Assembly (NCBI GenBank): GCA_000482145.1 | Contig: AUXH01000386.1 | Location: 1-18,715 of the forward strand | DNA length: 18,715 nucleotides | Source: Strigomonas culicis | Lineage: Eukaryota > Euglenozoa > Kinetoplastea > Trypanosomatida > Trypanosomatidae | Direction of reading: 5' to 3' | Shown here: positions 17,701 through 18,715 of the stretch, piece by piece | Position numbering within the stretch: the stretch's first letter is position 1 | Layout of the letters: every line of letters begins with the position of its first letter | Made by a program: the position numbers and the translations under genes | Notes under the pieces: generated by a model | Seen by the model: the letters and a program-made list of their open reading frames with translations, nothing else | What the model was told of the DNA's origin: nothing | Databases searched by the model: none

Positions 17701-18603
17701 AACCGCTACGTGGTGGAGGAGATGGCGCTGCAGCTCGCCTTCTCGGCCGCGCAGTGCGCGCTGTGCTCGCTCGGCGCGCAGCGGGTACGGGAGCGCGGCC
17801 TGCAGCGCCGCACGGTCGTGTGCCACCAGGAGGTTGACAGCAGCATCAGCGTGCACCTGCGCCTGCTCCACCCGCTCGACGTGCACCGCTCGCTGAGTGA
17901 GGGGCGGGAAGTGCACCGCGCCCTCGCGCAGACGACCGAGACGCTCATGCGGGAGACCGTGTCCGAGAGCAGCGAGCGCGCCCTCTTCACCGGCGCCAAC
18001 ACGCTGGTCGACGACCTGGATGCGGTGCGGTCGCTGCTGTCGCAGTCGCGCTACATCCACTTCGCCGTCGCGACGACCTCCAGCGGCGACCGACCGAACG
18101 TCCACCCCGACGAGAACGTGGGCGCGCTCTGCCTCCCGGCCAGCCACACGCACAGCCTGGGGATGCTGTGGGCGGACGAGGTCGCGCACGCGGAGCTTTT
18201 CGCGGAGCTCGTCACGCTCAGCAACACGAACATGTCGCCGGAGCGCGTGGGCGGCCCCGACGACGACGTGCTCGGCCTCCTCCGCAGCTTCTTCAGCAGC
18301 GGCGTCCCCTGCATCGTCGCGGGGCAGTGGTGCACGCCCGACATGGTCCCAGCGGAGCTCTTCGCGCCGCTCTACGGCCAGCTGCCCTGCGCGGTCGACC
18401 GGCGCGACGCGGACCACCCCCTCTCGGGGCCCGTCTCCAGCGCCACCGGCACGCGGGGCCAGCCGGCGCGGGTGGAGGCCACGCCACACAAGGCGGTGCT
18501 GCTGGCGAAGGTCATGCGCGATCTGATAAACGGCGACGACACGATGCGCTTCGCGCCCCGGTGTTGGGCTGGCTACTGCTGTATCGGCTGTGGAGCGTAT
18601 TGA
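14716..18603 (+). CDS. LRR-TPR protein with a C-terminal, apparently inactive CHAT (caspase/separase-like) domain
   Basis: The protein has 1,295 residues from ATG 14716; the reading frame extends seven codons upstream to a TTG, which is not a credible start. Leucine-rich repeats lie at about 43-140 (LDSLNLKNNYLG, ITSINLEGNG, VATLNLQHNPIT). A long disordered Ala/Pro/Ser-rich linker follows at about 150-390. TPR-like helices lie at about 404-515 and 655-830, including LGNLYLASNQLADAIVQFEK (666-685) and YREALEAFEEAL (809-820). Residues about 860-1295 fit a CHAT domain: IIPSRAMWVVPYNAL (975-989), YIHFAVAT (1113-1120), LVTLSNTNMS (1165-1174), VLGLLRSFFSSGVPCIVAGQW (1185-1205) and a WAGYCCIG end (1284-1291). 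Active CHAT proteases have an HG dyad in HFATHG and a Cys in SACETG. Here these positions read A1119-T1120 and T1171, so peptidase activity is unlikely. The role is probably assembly or scaffolding; substrate and location are unknown. Confidence 0.88.
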   Translation: MSSNGHQNDEKQVDLIELYQSYCEEEGCRVNSALVRLIESSTNRAALDSLNLKNNYLGAKGLRPVVRLIDYCQTITSINLEGNGATNELVDLLCTVLERHLSVATLNLQHNPITADGGKRLLELVERNHHITELALAGTDVFSAMRNRIQVITEENRRKVATYEPQLVALPKSGAVDAPASAAYLPAIRTRQAKATVAVLPAAPASISSPLAAGDPQQVKITTLQPRPPAPAIATKGTSRLAPSKLQAMRDTFAARYQIASEVRGSEASRRAYEARSELMALESNSRPQVPLRSPTPVTAADGEGHARADEGDRLMQSLDDEGSHMDDSMHSATNFGRTIPDNGSYPHRTSNSRKDELLYFATAPALLAEESGAATLDEPARAAGERPNLHILQDLLQPDQVTFRSSEEQFTALFDQGCREYAGKNLDGAYIMWNKALSIASDKKNREWMAVVTSNLQRLSYEILVKEGRDLMGKGELEEAGRAFELAQDVAQKAHNALWVSEMQEARKELLSAVFHRCHAAASAIFERARQVQAQPVTTDDYYIVPGTDVMVSHTETFVTQWTRLLLVQEAIGMWSDAAQVAHRLGGTAGAALHTIIRNTLDTVSCFLATVLFDAAEPKGISFQHTEQYHYHESIMLVELWRDIIGHLELHMRHDILHTIAVLQLGNLYLASNQLADAIVQFEKVIELGQATDNRLLETTGLTMSALLNWQRANYAVAEQQIATSLTMWGALQRRQRETSVDAYKGEGRGGADSYAMSQAEARHGIHGTPSKDMQVRLLQAAPAGYVHLMLNVCYHYRMCLLVNTYRYREALEAFEEALNYQYHDLLHEKICLNYPGRMTVDQIEATARQMGSPLVYYGLAYRYDWSLERQAYDVTESVFIWVVPKNNAVRFVEMNVTREFKTTVGQLIDKVRVGLCLNPVGSDAPADTINSILPRKSWVDSLQLLHLLLVDPVVGYLHGAQEGALGRDDVVTIIPSRAMWVVPYNALMSPRGDNRYVVEEMALQLAFSAAQCALCSLGAQRVRERGLQRRTVVCHQEVDSSISVHLRLLHPLDVHRSLSEGREVHRALAQTTETLMRETVSESSERALFTGANTLVDDLDAVRSLLSQSRYIHFAVATTSSGDRPNVHPDENVGALCLPASHTHSLGMLWADEVAHAELFAELVTLSNTNMSPERVGGPDDDVLGLLRSFFSSGVPCIVAGQWCTPDMVPAELFAPLYGQLPCAVDRRDADHPLSGPVSSATGTRGQPARVEATPHKAVLLAKVMRDLINGDDTMRFAPRCWAGYCCIGCGAY

Positions 18604-18631
18604 CGGCTGTCGCGGCAGACATCATGGGTGT

Positions 18632-18662
<31 letters not shown>

Positions 18663-18715
18663 TGGACACCAATACGTAAGTAAAAAAACTAAAAAAAAAA
18701 CATAGTAGTATTTCT
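18604..18715. other. Start of the 3' flank of the LRR-TPR-CHAT gene
   Basis: No gene is seen. The flank holds the AG repeat described separately and two A runs near 18681-18700. It is too short to show the next gene's acceptor. Confidence 0.6.
18632..18659. repeat. AG dinucleotide repeat just after the last stop codon
   Basis: About 14 AG/GA units start 29 nt after the TGA. The pyrimidine strand is the minus strand, so it is not an acceptor tract for a + strand gene. It is best read as a 3' UTR microsatellite. Confidence 0.85.

Noticed and set aside
17293..18603. The CHAT domain as evidence of a prokaryotic-type CRISPR or caspase defence system
   Set aside because: No CRISPR repeats or cas-like genes are present, the gene sits in an ordinary kinetoplastid gene array, and the protease residues appear to be missing.
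18632..18659. AG repeat read as a minus-strand acceptor, implying a strand switch at the right edge
   Set aside because: A minus-strand gene using it would have to lie leftward across the LRR-TPR-CHAT gene, where only the + strand is coding.

Overview
The window looks like nuclear DNA of a trypanosomatid (kinetoplastid protist). Six long intronless genes all lie on the + strand, head to tail. The coding DNA is mostly GC-rich, and the spacers are AT-rich and full of homopolymers and dinucleotide runs. A pyrimidine tract followed by an AG precedes each gene, most clearly for five of them, as expected for spliced-leader trans-splicing of a polycistronic transcript. No tRNA, rRNA, transposon or CRISPR array was seen. 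The genus cannot be fixed from the sequence alone.

Layout, left to right. (1) 398-4816: a large receptor-like protein with two membrane segments enclosing an extracytoplasmic region, then a degenerate class III nucleotide-cyclase homology domain and a C-terminal STE11/MAP3K-type kinase with its catalytic motifs intact. (2) 5869-7836: a probable mitochondrial helical-repeat (PPR-like) protein with a Cys/His cluster. (3) 8202-9212: a CAMK-like pseudokinase in which the VAIK lysine, the HRD aspartate and the DFG aspartate are all replaced. (4) 9588-11825: a leucine-rich-repeat protein. (5) 12199-14361: a Pumilio-type protein resembling Nop9, a small-subunit rRNA processing factor. (6) 14716-18603: an LRR + TPR protein ending in a CHAT (caspase/separase-like) domain whose catalytic His and Cys positions are both substituted.

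In trypanosomatids, neighbouring genes are co-transcribed but usually unrelated in function, so no operon-like pathway should be assumed. Even so, three of the six proteins carry an enzyme fold that appears to have lost its catalytic residues (cyclase, kinase, CHAT protease). These suggest scaffold or regulatory roles and are the most interesting content here.

Four of the five spacers are 354-375 bp. The one after gene 1 is 1,052 bp and holds a second acceptor-like signal followed by a tiny membrane-type ORF. That makes it the likeliest place for an unannotated transcript.
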